Shown here piece after piece: positions 8,992 through 16,416 of a stretch of DNA of 37,963 bases. The first letter of the stretch is position 1. Each line of letters begins with the position of its first letter. The stretch comes from Secundilactobacillus hailunensis (GTDB lineage Bacteria > Bacillota > Bacilli > Lactobacillales > Lactobacillaceae). The stretch lies in assembly GCF_005405185.1 (NCBI RefSeq), contig NZ_BJDO01000024.1, positions 1 through 37,963 on the forward strand. The letters run 5' to 3'. The position numbers and the translations under genes were made by a program. Below the pieces are notes generated by a model. It had not been told where the DNA came from. It was given only the letters and a program-made list of their open reading frames with translations, and ran no database searches.

Positions 8992-9567
8992 TTAGAGCCC
9001 CTCAGTCGGATTCAGCACAAATTCCTGCAACCGGTCGCCAAACTGAATGACGGAATCATTTTTACCGTGCCGTAATTGCCACAGTAAGAATAACATCACG
9101 TTGCTGGCATAAAGATCACTAAGATAGTCTAGCGGCAGTTGGAATTCGTCAGGTAATTCCACCCGTTGAAAATACGAGTAGGCCGTTGACCGTAAAATTT
9201 GTTTAAAATTCCGTTCAAGATCCGCGGTTTCCGTGTGGATCTCAAATAACTGCAATAAAATCTCGCGGTACTGAGTAAGTGCAATAATCAGTACTTTAAC
9301 GGTATTGGAGCCAATCTCTGGCGTATGTATTCTAAAACGCTGATCCACGATCTTACGAAAAACCTCCGTGTATTCCGTAACTAGTTTTTCTAAAAGATCG
9401 TATTTATCGTAATAATGACTGTAAAACGTTGATCGGCCAATCCGTGCACGTTTACTGATATCTTGCACCGTCATGGTCTTAAAGCCCTTTTCTTTGAGTA
9501 GACCAAAGAAAGCTTTCGTAATTTGTTCGTTCGTCCGCCGAACCCTTAAATCCTGTTTCTCTGCCAT
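8992..9567 (-). CDS. TetR/AcrR-family transcriptional regulator
   Basis: 191 residues. The N-terminal helix-turn-helix is clear: RTNEQITKAFFGLLKEKGFKTMTVQDISKRARIGRSTFYSHYYDKYDLLEKL (about 11-62). The C-terminal ligand domain is helical and is of the type found in many Firmicute TetR proteins. The ATG at 9567 is chosen because AGAGGTGAG lies just upstream; a longer frame to 9594 lacks this. It is divergent from the nrdI-nitroreductase pair with 175 bp between them, so it probably represses itself and that pair. The ligand is unknown; the neighbours suggest a redox-active or electrophilic compound. Confidence 0.87.
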   Translation of the reverse strand: MAEKQDLRVRRTNEQITKAFFGLLKEKGFKTMTVQDISKRARIGRSTFYSHYYDKYDLLEKLVTEYTEVFRKIVDQRFRIHTPEIGSNTVKVLIIALTQYREILLQLFEIHTETADLERNFKQILRSTAYSYFQRVELPDEFQLPLDYLSDLYASNVMLFLLWQLRHGKNDSVIQFGDRLQEFVLNPTEGL

Positions 9568-9630
9568 TTTCTCACCTCTGTAGTCTTTGCTCATTCCAAT
9601 TTTAGAACTTCAAAATGGTAATGCTGTTTC

Positions 9631-9677
9631 TTGCTTTCAAACCAATAGATAGTCTACAATTAAATAATAACACTATC
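9631..9677 (+). promoter_or_regulatory. candidate promoter and operator of the nrdI-nitroreductase pair
   Basis: TTGCTT (9631-9636), 18-nt spacer, TACAAT (9655-9660). An inverted pair GATAGT (9648-9653) and ACTATC (9672-9677) flanks the expected start site, and could be where the divergent TetR protein binds. Both arms are short, so this is a suggestion. Confidence 0.35.
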
Positions 9678-9742
9678 AGTATGTACCACGTCTACCACCA
9701 ACACAATATCTACCATTATAGCGATAATTGGAGGCAAAAACT

Positions 9743-10210
9743 ATGGAACCAATCCGAATTTTATTTATTTCAATTGAAGGTAATACGCGAAACTTCGTTG
9801 AACATTTGACTCACTACGCAATGGCACAGCACATCAAAAATAAGGGCTTACCAGAAATTGAAGCGACCGAAATTTCCGAGCAGACTGACTTTGCTGATGA
9901 AACCAAACCGTTCTTCTGCTTCGTGCCAACTTACTTGGACGGTGGTAACGGTATCGACAATGGTGTGAAGGAACTGATGACCAATGTGATGGGCGAATAT
10001 ATCGACTATCACGATAACGCCAACCAGCTCATTGGGGTCGTAGGCAGCGGCAATAAAAACTTTAACGAGCAGTATTGCCTCACCGCCCGGCGTTACTGCC
10101 AAAAATTTGACGCTCCCTTTATCGCCGACTACGAATTACGGGGCGTACCAGCCGATGAAACGCGGGTCTACAAAAAACTCGTCGAACAATTACAACTATT
10201 AAACTTATAA
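9743..10210 (+). CDS. nrdI: NrdI-family flavodoxin
   Basis: 155 residues. The FMN-phosphate loop ISIEGNTRNFVEHL (about 10-23) and the downstream VVGSGNKNFNEQYCLTARRYCQKFDAPFIADYELRG block are the two NrdI signatures. NrdI is the flavodoxin that helps assemble the manganese-tyrosyl radical cofactor of class Ib ribonucleotide reductase NrdF. The ATG at 9743 has TTGGAGG upstream. Unusually, nrdE, nrdF and nrdH are not adjacent. It is followed 12 bp later by a nitroreductase and preceded by a divergent TetR gene, so this copy may serve a redox role outside ribonucleotide reduction, or the nrdEF genes lie elsewhere. Confidence 0.83.
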   Translation: MEPIRILFISIEGNTRNFVEHLTHYAMAQHIKNKGLPEIEATEISEQTDFADETKPFFCFVPTYLDGGNGIDNGVKELMTNVMGEYIDYHDNANQLIGVVGSGNKNFNEQYCLTARRYCQKFDAPFIADYELRGVPADETRVYKKLVEQLQLLNL

Positions 10211-10222
10211 GGAAGTGAGCTT

Positions 10223-10972
10223 ATGTCTAACGATATTTTAACGCTGTTAATGCAGCACCGTAGTATCCGTCATTATACGGACCAGCCGCTAACTCAAACC
10301 GAGGTCTCAACCTTGGTCACGGCTGCCCAGCACGCTGCTACCAGTACGTTTGCACAGCAATATAGCATCATCAGCATTACTGATCCCGCCATTAAGCAGG
10401 AGCTAGGTGACATTACGGGTCACCACTGGCTAGAGAAAAGCGGCCATTATTTCATGCTAGTTGCCGATCAGCACCGTAACTTAAAAATTGCAGAAAAGGC
10501 CAATGCTGATACAACGATCCTGCGTTCTTTTGATAAGTTTCTGGCCAGCACCTTTGACGTTGCGATCGCCGCTGAAGCCATCGTGACAGCCGGCGAAAGT
10601 ATGGGCTTGGGCAGCACGATCATGGGCAGTATTTTAAACCATACCCAGCGGATCATTGACCTGCTCAACTTACCCGAACTCACTTTCCCACTACTGGGAA
10701 TCGCCATCGGACACCCAGCAGAACAGCCTGACTTAAAACCGCGCTTACCCCAACCGCTAATACACTTTAGTAATCAGTATGCGCTGCCAGGTGATTTTGA
10801 CACTCAGTTAGCCGCCTACGATGCTACAACGGCGGCCTATTATGCTAATCGTAACAGTCACTTAAAACAAACGACTTTCAGTCAGCATATTGTTCAAGAA
10901 CTCAAGCGTGCTCCGCAGTTACGTGCTGAATTGATCTCAGTGATTAAAAAACAGGGTTTTAACGTTAATTAA
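10223..10972 (+). CDS. NfsA-like FMN nitroreductase/flavin reductase
   Basis: 249 residues of the NfsA/FRP branch of the nitroreductase fold. The N-terminal LMQHRSIRHYTDQPLTQTEV binds the FMN phosphate (HRSIR). The middle AIAAEAIVTAGESMGLGSTIMGSI is the second flavin-binding block, and LLGIAIGHPAEQPDLKPRLP is the typical C-terminal motif. Such enzymes transfer two electrons from NAD(P)H to nitro compounds, quinones or free flavin. The ATG follows GGAAGTGAG, and the gene is co-transcribed with nrdI (12-bp gap). It could act as the reductase that feeds the flavodoxin, which is inference. Confidence 0.87.
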   Translation: MSNDILTLLMQHRSIRHYTDQPLTQTEVSTLVTAAQHAATSTFAQQYSIISITDPAIKQELGDITGHHWLEKSGHYFMLVADQHRNLKIAEKANADTTILRSFDKFLASTFDVAIAAEAIVTAGESMGLGSTIMGSILNHTQRIIDLLNLPELTFPLLGIAIGHPAEQPDLKPRLPQPLIHFSNQYALPGDFDTQLAAYDATTAAYYANRNSHLKQTTFSQHIVQELKRAPQLRAELISVIKKQGFNVN

Positions 10973-10984
10973 TCAAAGCAAAAA

Positions 10985-11026
10985 ATGAGCCAATTTCTCT
11001 AATTTGAGGGAAATTGGCTCATCTTT
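10985..11026. terminator. bidirectional terminator
   Basis: A perfect 13-bp stem (ATGAGCCAATTTC 10985-10997 with GAAATTGGCTCAT 11010-11022) has T-rich sequence on both sides. It separates the nitroreductase gene from the convergent MFS gene. Confidence 0.88.
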
Positions 11027-12184
11027 TTAGTTTACTAACTGTCGATTACTTAATAGGACAATGCCCAATGTGACGAGCATGGCTGCGCCGACACAGAGGA
11101 ACAATGCTTGATAACTGAAGAAGTCGATCATGAGACCACCAAACAGCGGCCCCACAGCTCGCCCAAGGGAAATCGCTACGTTATACATCCCTTGATACTT
11201 CCCTTTGCGCCCATTTTCCGCTAGACTGTCGATCCAAGCTGGCAGTCCTGGAAAGCCAATCATTTCACCAATCGTTAGCACGATCATAATGATCACAAAG
11301 GCGGAATACTGGCTGGCAAAGATCAAGCCGAAAAATGACAGTGCGAAGATCGACACGCCCAGACCAACCTGTGTCGCCAACTTATGGTTGGTAAATAGCC
11401 GGTTCATTAGTGGCTGGCCAAAAACGATCAAAAAACCATTCATGGTCCATAGTAGGCTGTAATCTTTAAACGCAATATGCAGGTTAGTCATGTGAACCGA
11501 AAGCACACTTTCCCACAGTGAGTAGCTGGTGTAAATGGCAAACACCATTAAACAGATACACCAGATAACCCTTAAATTCAGCTTGGGGACCCGGCCACCA
11601 GCTTGATGGTTACTCTGCGAACTATTAACATCGATCTTGAATTCAGTCACCATTAAAATAAATAACAGGATATAGCACAGGGTGGTCACTGAAAAGACGA
11701 GGGTAATCCCGTAATCTAGTAAATACCCCACTAATAACGTCCCGATAACTACACCAACATTTAAAGCAATGTACATCAGATTAAAGACTTTGCGAATGGG
11801 CGTCTGCGTAATCATGGCGGCAAAGGAATTGCCCACAGTGAGGCTGATACCGTCACCAAAACCCACGATCACCAGCAAGACCGCAAAGATCGGCCAGCCG
11901 TGGAAAAAGATCAATAAGATCATGGCAATCAGTGATAGACCAGCACCTAAGACCCCCGTTAAATAGGGCGACCAGCGATCAAATAAAACCCCGCCTACAT
12001 AGTTACCGACCATCATCATCACTGACATCAGCAGCATCACGGCACCGGCCATGGTCAGCGATTTACCGAGTGTTTTATTCATGTAAATCGTGGTTAACGG
12101 CCACATAAAAGCCGCCCCGGTATTGAGCATTAAGGTCGCAATAAACAGCGCGGGTAAGCGAACCTCTTTTTTAGTTGCAATCAT
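11027..12184 (-). CDS. MFS transporter, drug-efflux type
   Basis: 385 residues with about 12 hydrophobic segments. The loop after segment 2 (GNYVGGVLFDRWSPY, about 60-74) is MFS motif A. The ATG overlaps the upstream oxidoreductase stop as ATGA, so the two genes are translationally coupled. The neighbour suggests export of a small toxic or reactive compound, or of a drug, after its reduction. The substrate is not recognisable. Confidence 0.83.
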   Translation of the reverse strand: MIATKKEVRLPALFIATLMLNTGAAFMWPLTTIYMNKTLGKSLTMAGAVMLLMSVMMMVGNYVGGVLFDRWSPYLTGVLGAGLSLIAMILLIFFHGWPIFAVLLVIVGFGDGISLTVGNSFAAMITQTPIRKVFNLMYIALNVGVVIGTLLVGYLLDYGITLVFSVTTLCYILLFILMVTEFKIDVNSSQSNHQAGGRVPKLNLRVIWCICLMVFAIYTSYSLWESVLSVHMTNLHIAFKDYSLLWTMNGFLIVFGQPLMNRLFTNHKLATQVGLGVSIFALSFFGLIFASQYSAFVIIMIVLTIGEMIGFPGLPAWIDSLAENGRKGKYQGMYNVAISLGRAVGPLFGGLMIDFFSYQALFLCVGAAMLVTLGIVLLSNRQLVN

Positions 12185-13218
12185 TTATGAACGCTCCGAC
12201 TTTCTGGCGGCACGTTAAAGCCACCCGTTAATACTAGCTTACCGTGCACTTTCCCTTGGCCGACTAGCTCATGTGCCTGGGTTAAACTATCGGCATTGAT
12301 TCCACCTGTAACGGTTTGCGTCAACGTCGACGTCAACACACCCTGGTCTAAGAGCCGGGCAATCAATTGTAAAGTCTTACCCTGACTGTTGACGTCGTAA
12401 TCAACATCACTCTTCGCAAACATATACTCCCAGTCAAAACTGGCAGCCTTATTCTTAATTTTATATAGCGGCAGATCAACGGGACTGCCGACAATTGAGC
12501 CAATATGGCCAAACGGCGCAACTAATTCAGCTGCTAGATCAAAGTAGGCTGCCGGATTATACAAGATAGCAATGCCGTCAATTGAATCGTAGCCTAAGGT
12601 GTGGATGGCCTGTAATAAATCACCATGGTAGTCCAGGGGATGATCAACGTGGTTTTGTGTCAGCCAGTCAAAATTTTTCGGACTGCTGGTTGCCAGTACG
12701 GTTAAGCCGGCCCAATGCGCCAGCTGGGCCATAATGGAACCTACTCCGCCGGCACCATTGATGATCAGTAAAGTCCGTCTTTGATTCTGATTAGCTTTAG
12801 CAACAAACTGCATTTTTTCGAATAGTAGCTCATAAGCAGTCAATGATGTTAACGGCATGGCTGCAATTTCTGGTGCAGTCAACGTGCGCGGTGCCAGACT
12901 GGCTAAGCGTTCATCGACTAACTGATATTCAGCGTTGGCACCAGCCATCTGGGCACTACCAGCATAAAAGATCCGGTCACCGGCCTGAAATTTAGTGACC
13001 TCCTTACCAGTCTCAACCACTTTACCAACCGCATCATAGCCCAAGATTTTGGGCGCCGTCGTTTCATTGACCGCTGCCTTAATCTTAATATCCACTGGAT
13101 TAACTGAAACTGCCTCAATCTTAACGAGTACTTGATTAGAGCTGGCACTAGGTTTCGGCAACATTAAATCAACTAACTGATGGGTTGCGGTGGCACCAAT
13201 TGTCTTCATTTTTTCCAT
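12181..13218 (-). CDS. zinc-independent MDR-family oxidoreductase (quinone oxidoreductase-like)
   Basis: 345 residues of the medium-chain dehydrogenase fold. The N-terminal GroES-like domain has SVNPVDIKIK and LGYDAVGKVVETGKEVTKFQAGDRIFY. The NAD(P)-binding loop is INGAGGVGSIMAQLAHWAG (about 152-170). The zinc-binding cysteines of classical alcohol dehydrogenases are missing, as expected for the quinone oxidoreductase/enoyl reductase branch. The ATG at 13218 has GGAGGG upstream. A good promoter precedes it, and the gene overlaps the MFS gene by 4 bp. Probable role: NADPH-dependent reduction of quinones or reactive enones. Confidence 0.85.
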   Translation of the reverse strand: MEKMKTIGATATHQLVDLMLPKPSASSNQVLVKIEAVSVNPVDIKIKAAVNETTAPKILGYDAVGKVVETGKEVTKFQAGDRIFYAGSAQMAGANAEYQLVDERLASLAPRTLTAPEIAAMPLTSLTAYELLFEKMQFVAKANQNQRRTLLIINGAGGVGSIMAQLAHWAGLTVLATSSPKNFDWLTQNHVDHPLDYHGDLLQAIHTLGYDSIDGIAILYNPAAYFDLAAELVAPFGHIGSIVGSPVDLPLYKIKNKAASFDWEYMFAKSDVDYDVNSQGKTLQLIARLLDQGVLTSTLTQTVTGGINADSLTQAHELVGQGKVHGKLVLTGGFNVPPESRSVHK

Positions 13219-13251
13219 AAACTACCCTCCGTTTCCTGATAACCTGCATTA

Positions 13252-13279
13252 ATTGTACCAGACAGGCATTCGTAAGCAA
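13252..13279 (-). promoter_or_regulatory. promoter of the oxidoreductase-MFS pair
   Basis: On the minus strand TTGCTT (13279-13274), 16-nt spacer, TACAAT (13257-13252). It lies 34 bp before the oxidoreductase start codon. Confidence 0.55.
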
Positions 13280-13315
13280 ACGATTAAGGGGAGGCTAAAT
13301 TATTCTTTGCGGGCA

Positions 13316-13846
13316 TTAATCTTCATTAGCGTCATACTTTTGAATCAGTTCCTGACAAGCGGCAATAATCGCGTCACTGCTAGGCATCGGCAAATGAAAA
13401 ACTAAATCGTAATCAGCCGGTTTTTCCCGTATTTGGTTCACGCCGGTCACCAGTGATTTAGCGGGGACATCCTTGGTCACGATTGCCCCGGCACCAATCA
13501 CCGAATCATCCCCAATAATGATGGGGCCCAGTACCTTTGCGCCATCCGCAATAATCACATTCTGACCGATTACCGGACTGCCAACGTGTTCCCATGCCTG
13601 CGTTTTTAGGTTAAACTTCTGGTTTGAGCCAACCGTCACGTTCTGAAAAATCACCACACCAGCACTCAGCTTAGCAGCCGCAATCGTGCAGCCACGGCCA
13701 TGGTGTGCGAATTGTACGCTGGGATCCATCTGGACTGCAGTGACTTCGCAGTTAAATTGGGACTCAAGTTCTTTAGCAGCGACTTGCCGTACTTCTTGAT
13801 CAGGGTCAAAACAGTTTTGCTGCAGTATTTCTTTAAAAGTTTTCAT
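13316..13846 (-). CDS. CysE-like hexapeptide-repeat O-acetyltransferase
   Basis: 176 residues. Residues about 45-140 form a left-handed beta-helix of the serine acetyltransferase type (VVIFQNVTVGS, PVIGQNVIIADGAKVLGPIIIGDDSVIGAGAIVTKDVP), with the FAHHGRG segment where CysE has its catalytic His. The N-terminal part is only about 40 residues, much shorter than the roughly 140-residue helical domain of E. coli CysE. It therefore resembles the short CysE/EpsC or sugar acetyltransferase versions, and serine as substrate is not certain. The ATG has AAAGG upstream. It has its own promoter, overlapped by a large dyad, and lies behind the marR terminator. Confidence 0.75.
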   Translation of the reverse strand: MKTFKEILQQNCFDPDQEVRQVAAKELESQFNCEVTAVQMDPSVQFAHHGRGCTIAAAKLSAGVVIFQNVTVGSNQKFNLKTQAWEHVGSPVIGQNVIIADGAKVLGPIIIGDDSVIGAGAIVTKDVPAKSLVTGVNQIREKPADYDLVFHLPMPSSDAIIAACQELIQKYDANED

Positions 13847-13877
13847 GATTAGAAAATCCTTTCGTAGTTATCTTTAT

Positions 13878-13928
13878 TTTTGTTGCATTGGAAACATAAT
13901 ATCATATTTTGTTTCTTTGTCAACAAAA
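13878..13928 (-). promoter_or_regulatory. promoter covered by a 51-bp dyad, upstream of the acetyltransferase
   Basis: On the minus strand TTGACA (13923-13918), 16-nt spacer, TATTAT (13901-13896) is a strong promoter. The whole element has two-fold symmetry about position 13903: TTTTGTTG (13878-13885) with CAACAAAA (13921-13928), GAAAC (13891-13895) with GTTTC (13911-13915), and AATAT with ATATT around the centre. About 19 of 25 base pairs match at exact mirror positions. This looks like a compound operator that would occlude polymerase. The MarR gene next door is a candidate regulator; GGAAACA also occurs in front of that gene on the minus strand (about 14500-14506). Confidence 0.65.
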
Positions 13929-13932
13929 TTAA

Positions 13933-13974
13933 AAATAAAAAAAGAATCTCCGAACCAACTTGGTTAGAAATTCC
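13933..13974 (-). terminator. terminator of the MarR gene
   Basis: On the minus strand an imperfect stem around AACCAAGTTGGTT, extended by GAAT...ATTC, is followed by TTTTTTT and more T-rich sequence. It lies 22 bp after the marR stop codon and separates it from the acetyltransferase promoter. Confidence 0.7.
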
Positions 13975-13996
13975 GTTAATTTTAAATGATCACGCT

Positions 13997-14461
13997 TTAA
14001 TCGCCCTGTTTAGGTCGCTGAAGTTCATGATCCAAATGATCATTATAGGCTTGCAGGAACTGCAACGTCCCCGCAACCTGTTTTGGATCCGCTGAATCAA
14101 AGACCACCTGATCGCGCTGATCATGTTGCCGATCCATTGCTTCATGCTGTTCGTAGACCTCTTGACCAGCCGCCGTCAGCCGAAAATAGACCTCTTTTTT
14201 ATTTTCTACTGATTGGTACTTCTCAATCAGTCCCCGGCGGATCAAGCGCTTGGTCATCTTACTGACAGCACCGCGGGTGACATACATCCCAGCTGCAATC
14301 GCAGTGACGTTGGCCCCGATATGCTGACCGATGTATTGAATCGTATGCACTTCAGCCGGTTTAAAATCTGCCAGTTTGGCCTGCATTTCCGCCTGGTCCA
14401 GTAACTGCATCTTGTCCAGCAACGTTTTCAGACTCTTGTAAAATTGCTGCTGCGTGGTCAT
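13997..14461 (-). CDS. MarR-family transcriptional regulator
   Basis: 154 residues with the winged helix typical of MarR: HTIQYIGQHIGANVTAIAAGMYVTRGAVSKMTKRLIRRGLIEKYQS (about 38-83), then the wing with VENKKEVYFRLTAAGQEVYEQHE. The ATG at 14461 has GAGGGAG upstream. There is no cysteine, so an OhrR-type thiol switch is excluded. Transcribed alone, with a terminator behind it. Neighbouring targets could be itself and the acetyltransferase gene downstream, whose promoter lies in a dyad; that is inference. Confidence 0.87.
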   Translation of the reverse strand: MTTQQQFYKSLKTLLDKMQLLDQAEMQAKLADFKPAEVHTIQYIGQHIGANVTAIAAGMYVTRGAVSKMTKRLIRRGLIEKYQSVENKKEVYFRLTAAGQEVYEQHEAMDRQHDQRDQVVFDSADPKQVAGTLQFLQAYNDHLDHELQRPKQGD

Positions 14462-14534
14462 TTGACTCCCTCTTTCCTGTTATTTAGAGTATACCAAATA
14501 ATTGTTTCCAGTTCACGTATTAATTTACTTAAAT

Positions 14535-14570
14535 AAAAAGTAGGTCTCCAAATTAGGAAACCCACTTTTT
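14535..14570 (-). terminator. terminator of the secreted-protein gene
   Basis: A 15-bp stem with two mismatched (G-U) positions (14535-14549 and 14556-14570) ends in a T-run on the minus strand; the plus-strand side is also T-rich. It lies 47 bp beyond the stop codon at 14618. Confidence 0.8.
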
Positions 14571-14617
14571 AGTGTTATCTTCTGAAACCTACCGAGTTGT
14601 GTCCCGGTCTAATTTCA

Positions 14618-15448
14618 TTATTGTAAGTTAAACGTATAGTTGCCAGCTGGGGCTTTACCAACTGAGGTCTTAACAGCTTGGTTCTTGCTGTTAACTAACA
14701 CGAACTGCTTAGTACCCTTAAAGCGCATGTAGAAGGTCGTCTTAGCACCGCCCTTAGCAGTGGCGTTGATCTTCCAGAAGTTAACGGATTGTGGATCAAC
14801 ATTGTAAGTTGCGTTCTTCAATACGTGAGTCGTTTTCTTACCTTGGGTCACGTATTGGTTCAGACCCGTCTTTTGGCTGAAAGTAAACTTCATTGAAGCG
14901 CCCTTATAACTCGTTGACTGCCATGTACCAGTTGGCGTCTGTAATTTAGGACTCTTAGTTGTGGTCTTTTTTGAAGTGGTCTTCTTGGAAACAGTCTTCT
15001 TTGAAGTCGTCTTCTTTGCGGGTGCTTTTTTAGTAGTGACCTTTTTAGTTGCTGTCTTAGCTGAACCAGCAGCCTGCACCGTCATGATGCGGTAAAGGTA
15101 GTGACGGTTAGTGGTGTACCGTGCGTAAACGTAAAGCTTAGTCCCTGCTTTTTGCTTAGCTGGTAACTTAACGGTATACTTACCGGTTGTCTTAGATGCC
15201 ATTGAACTGGCAATTTGTTTTTGCTTGCTGTTTTCAACGGTGATCTTGGTCCCCTTACTTGCGGTACCAATTACTGATGTTGAATTTGAGTAAATTTTGT
15301 TGATGGATAAACTTGGGCTGCCTGCAACGATCGTTGTCTTAGTAGTCTTAGCTGTCTTAGCAGATGCCTGTGTTGTAGTTGCTGCGCCGAAACCAAGTAA
15401 ACCAAAGGCAGCAATCAAGCTGCTTGATAAAATGACCAATTTTTTCAT
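14618..15448 (-). CDS. secreted protein with Lys/Thr-rich linker, unknown function
   Basis: 276 residues. A signal peptide (1-30) has a Lys-Lys start, hydrophobic core and TTQASA cleavage site. Residues 42-110 look like a bacterial Ig-like beta domain (SLSINKIYSNSTSVIGTA, TKITVENSKQKQI, GTKLYVYAR). A linker of repeated KKTTSKK-type units (about 130-165) follows, very basic and likely extended against the cell wall. The C-terminal 110 residues (TGTWQSTSYKGASMKFTFSQ onward) look like a small beta-barrel, lipocalin-like in pattern. No LPXTG anchor is present. ATG with AAGGAGAG. It probably adheres to the wall by charge. Confidence 0.82.
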   Translation of the reverse strand: MKKLVILSSSLIAAFGLLGFGAATTTQASAKTAKTTKTTIVAGSPSLSINKIYSNSTSVIGTASKGTKITVENSKQKQIASSMASKTTGKYTVKLPAKQKAGTKLYVYARYTTNRHYLYRIMTVQAAGSAKTATKKVTTKKAPAKKTTSKKTVSKKTTSKKTTTKSPKLQTPTGTWQSTSYKGASMKFTFSQKTGLNQYVTQGKKTTHVLKNATYNVDPQSVNFWKINATAKGGAKTTFYMRFKGTKQFVLVNSKNQAVKTSVGKAPAGNYTFNLQ

Positions 15449-15585
15449 GTGTGTCTCTCCTTGTGTATGTTCGCTGTGAACCAGCGAATTATAATAGCAT
15501 TGATGAGTATAACCCGTTATTGGACAGGTGACTAGTAGTTAGCCAAAGGTTTTAGGACTTTTTAATCTCTTTTATAAAATAACGC

Positions 15586-15619
15586 AAAAAAAACGGTGAT
15601 TTAACCTTAAATCAGCCGC
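15586..15619 (-). terminator. terminator of the aromatic amino acid operon
   Basis: On the minus strand CGGCTGATTTA, short loop, TAAATCACCG, then eight T. It lies just after the stop of the 83-residue gene that ends the operon. Confidence 0.85.
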
Positions 15620-15625
15620 CTAAGT

Positions 15626-15877
15626 TCATCTAACCAGCGTTAACCGGTACTGTCTACCATTGGCCTCAAAGGGCTCGGAAATCAGTTGGTCAGGTTTAAA
15701 GTACACTTCAATTTTTTGATATACTTTGCCATCACTATTGACTAATTCTAAATGAACGCCGTACTGGTTTTGCCGGAAGGGACTTTTATTAACCAGATAA
15801 TTAATGCTCGTACCATCACCGTACCGCTGATGAATCATGTAATCCAATTTACGCAGTGAGATATTAATTAAATCCAT
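15626..15877 (-). CDS. conserved-looking 83-residue protein at the end of the aro operon
   Basis: Sequence starts MDLINISLRKLDYMIHQRYG and has a basic N-terminal helix followed by a beta-rich part (YGVHLELVNSDGKVYQKIEVYFKP). The ATG at 15877 has AGGTGG upstream, 11 bp after the aroK stop, and the operon terminator follows directly. It is therefore a real, co-transcribed gene. No signal peptide, membrane helix or metal motif is seen. I do not recognise a family; its place suggests some link to aromatic synthesis, or chance carriage at the operon end. Confidence 0.7.
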   Translation of the reverse strand: MDLINISLRKLDYMIHQRYGDGTSINYLVNKSPFRQNQYGVHLELVNSDGKVYQKIEVYFKPDQLISEPFEANGRQYRLTLVR

Positions 15878-15888
15878 GTTGAGACCAC

Positions 15889-16416
15889 CTATACCGCACC
15901 CTGACTGCCACTCTTGAAACGCACGTGGGCCAAAATGGCATCCACAACTTCGACTGGTGTCAGATCATCCGTGTCAATTTCAATATCACTGACGCCATGA
16001 TACTTCGCATCCCGTTGTACTTTCAAACCCAGTAACCCGTCAGCACCCAGTTTTTTAACCAGTGGCCGCTGACCATCATCCGCTAACCGGGCCAGCACCG
16101 TTGCCGGTTGCACGTTGAGTAAAATCACTGGCACGTTACTTTTACGCAGCAGGTCATAGTTCGCCGTTTGAATGGGCGTGCCACCTCCCGTTGAGAGAAT
16201 CCCTTCGCTATGGCGCAAGGTATCTGCTAAAACATCGTGTTCCAACTGACGAAAGGCGGTTTCGCCATCATCGTCAAAAATTTGCTGAATCGTTTTGCCG
16301 GCACGTTCAACGATCACGTCATCTAAATCCCGGTGCGTGAGGTGCAGCCGGTCAGCCAATAACTCACCGACCGTGGTTTTACCGCTGCCCATGAAGCCCA
16401 CTAAAATTGCTCTCAT
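15889..16416 (-). CDS. aroK: shikimate kinase
   Basis: 175 residues. Phosphorylates shikimate with ATP, the fifth step of the chorismate pathway, in the cytosol. The P-loop GFMGSGKTT (7-15), substrate-binding D30-L-D32-D, R56 (GETAFRQLE) and the GGG at 77-79 are all present, and the length is usual. The ATG overlaps the tyrA stop (ATGA at 16416-16413) and is preceded by AGGAGGGG. Confidence 0.95.
   Translation of the reverse strand: MRAILVGFMGSGKTTVGELLADRLHLTHRDLDDVIVERAGKTIQQIFDDDGETAFRQLEHDVLADTLRHSEGILSTGGGTPIQTANYDLLRKSNVPVILLNVQPATVLARLADDGQRPLVKKLGADGLLGLKVQRDAKYHGVSDIEIDTDDLTPVEVVDAILAHVRFKSGSQGAV

Noticed and set aside
14083-14404. Plus-strand frames opposite marR
   Set aside because: They lie fully inside a recognisable MarR gene and encode no recognisable domain.
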